Source: Opitutales bacterium
Lineage (GTDB): Bacteria; Verrucomicrobiota; Verrucomicrobiia; Opitutales; UBA2987
Assembly (NCBI GenBank): GCA_021772555.1
Contig: JAJFLT010000407.1
Span: 1 to 7,470 of the forward strand
Reading direction: 5' to 3'
DNA: 7,470 nt
Position 1 is the stretch's first letter, and each line of letters begins with the position of its first letter. Below are positions 7,219-7,470 of this stretch, in pieces. The translations under genes and the position numbers were made by a program. The notes under the pieces are model-generated. The model was not told the origin of the DNA, ran no database searches, and saw only the letters and a program-made list of their open reading frames with translations.

Positions 7219-7346
7219 CTAAAACTCGACCGGGTCATTGGTGGGGTAAAACCATGTCCTGATTGCACCCAAGGATCGGTACCTCTCGCATTTGAAACTT
7301 CTATCAAATAACAAATCATTTTTTCTAAAAAATATAATTGTGCCAT
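7140..7346 (-). CDS. Hypothetical small protein, 68 residues (doubtful)
   Basis: This frame starts at an ATG 3 bases after the trhO-like stop, and AAAAGGA from the end of that gene sits at good Shine-Dalgarno distance (8 bases), so translational coupling is possible. The product has no recognisable domain. Its first 18 residues are mildly hydrophobic (MAQLYFLEKMICYLIEVS), and the rest is Ser/Thr/Pro/Gly-rich without a clear pattern. The ribosome-binding signal may be coincidental because it is also the Arg-Lys codon pair ending the upstream gene. It is most likely untranslated spacer or part of a decayed gene. Confidence 0.18.
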   Translation of the reverse strand: MAQLYFLEKMICYLIEVSNARGTDPWVQSGHGFTPPMTRSSFRLPFFLPGITVKKNSTGNGSIILAWA

Positions 7347-7349
7347 TAA

Positions 7350-7470
7350 TTATTTCCTTTTGCTGCTGTGGGCTTGGGCTAATTCGTATTGTTTTTGACG
7401 TTCGCGGGCATTGGCCCGTTTTTCTTCGGATATTTCATTCTGGCAGTGCGGGCAGGCAACACCTTCTTCG
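7350..7470 (-). CDS. trhO: C-terminal tail of a TrhO-like (rhodanese-domain) tRNA uridine-34 hydroxylase, partial
   Basis: The last 39 codons of a gene entering from the right edge read in the - strand, ending in TAA at 7350-7352. The peptide has GVACPHC followed by an E/K/R/Q-rich helix (SEEKRANARERQKQYELAQ) and a short SSKRK tail. This closely resembles the C-terminus of the TrhO/YceA (UPF0176) family, where a GVxCPHC motif is followed by an RQxQ.ELA helix. TrhO performs O2-dependent hydroxylation of wobble U34 in certain tRNAs, the first step to (c)mo5U. The rhodanese domain with its active-site Cys lies outside the window, so the call rests only on this tail. The gene points towards the TPR membrane protein gene, 236 bases downstream. 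Confidence 0.6.
   Translation of the reverse strand, partial: EEGVACPHCQNEISEEKRANARERQKQYELAQAHSSKRK

Noticed and set aside
7318..7333. Perfect A/T palindrome ATTTTTT-CT-AAAAAAT just downstream of the trhO-like stop
   Set aside because: All A/T pairs with a 2-base loop and no GC stem, so it is too weak for an intrinsic terminator. It is expected by chance in this AT-rich stretch.

Overview
The window holds six coding regions, two of them cut by the window ends, packed with short gaps and spanning two convergent blocks. The left block (+ strand) reads: the C-terminal half of a cation diffusion facilitator (CDF) metal transporter, then purH, an M48 metallopeptidase lipoprotein, and an M20 family metallopeptidase. 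The right block (- strand) reads, in transcription order from the right edge: the C-terminal tail of a TrhO-like tRNA hydroxylase, a 236-base gap with ambiguous small coding traces, and a large membrane protein with a TMTC/GT-C-like front half and an 11-repeat TPR tail. The blocks meet tail to tail across 52 bases around 4458-4509.

The organism looks like a Gram-negative bacterium of medium GC using the standard bacterial code. The M48 lipoprotein fits a cell with an outer membrane. Large multi-pass proteins with a TMTC-like membrane part and NRG-type TPRs are common in Verrucomicrobiota, Planctomycetota and deltaproteobacterial lineages. The overall style best suits Verrucomicrobiota, but this is an impression from protein character, not a placement. 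I saw no tRNA, rRNA, insertion sequence, CRISPR array, phage gene or integration scar. Everything reads as ordinary chromosomal backbone.

The genes do not form one pathway. CDF handles divalent metal efflux, PurH makes IMP at the end of de novo purine synthesis, the M48 protein probably does envelope protein quality control, the M20 protein cleaves small peptides, TrhO modifies tRNA wobble uridine, and the TPR protein is probably an envelope glycosyltransferase or an assembly protein. The CDF and purH genes are 45 bases apart and may be cotranscribed. A stem-loop after purH may separate it from the M48 gene.

I found no convincing new multi-gene system. The items most worth a second look are the gap-free 11 x 34-residue TPR array joined to a TMTC-like membrane domain, and the 7132-7346 interval, where a well-placed start signal and a protein-like but unstarted reading frame compete.
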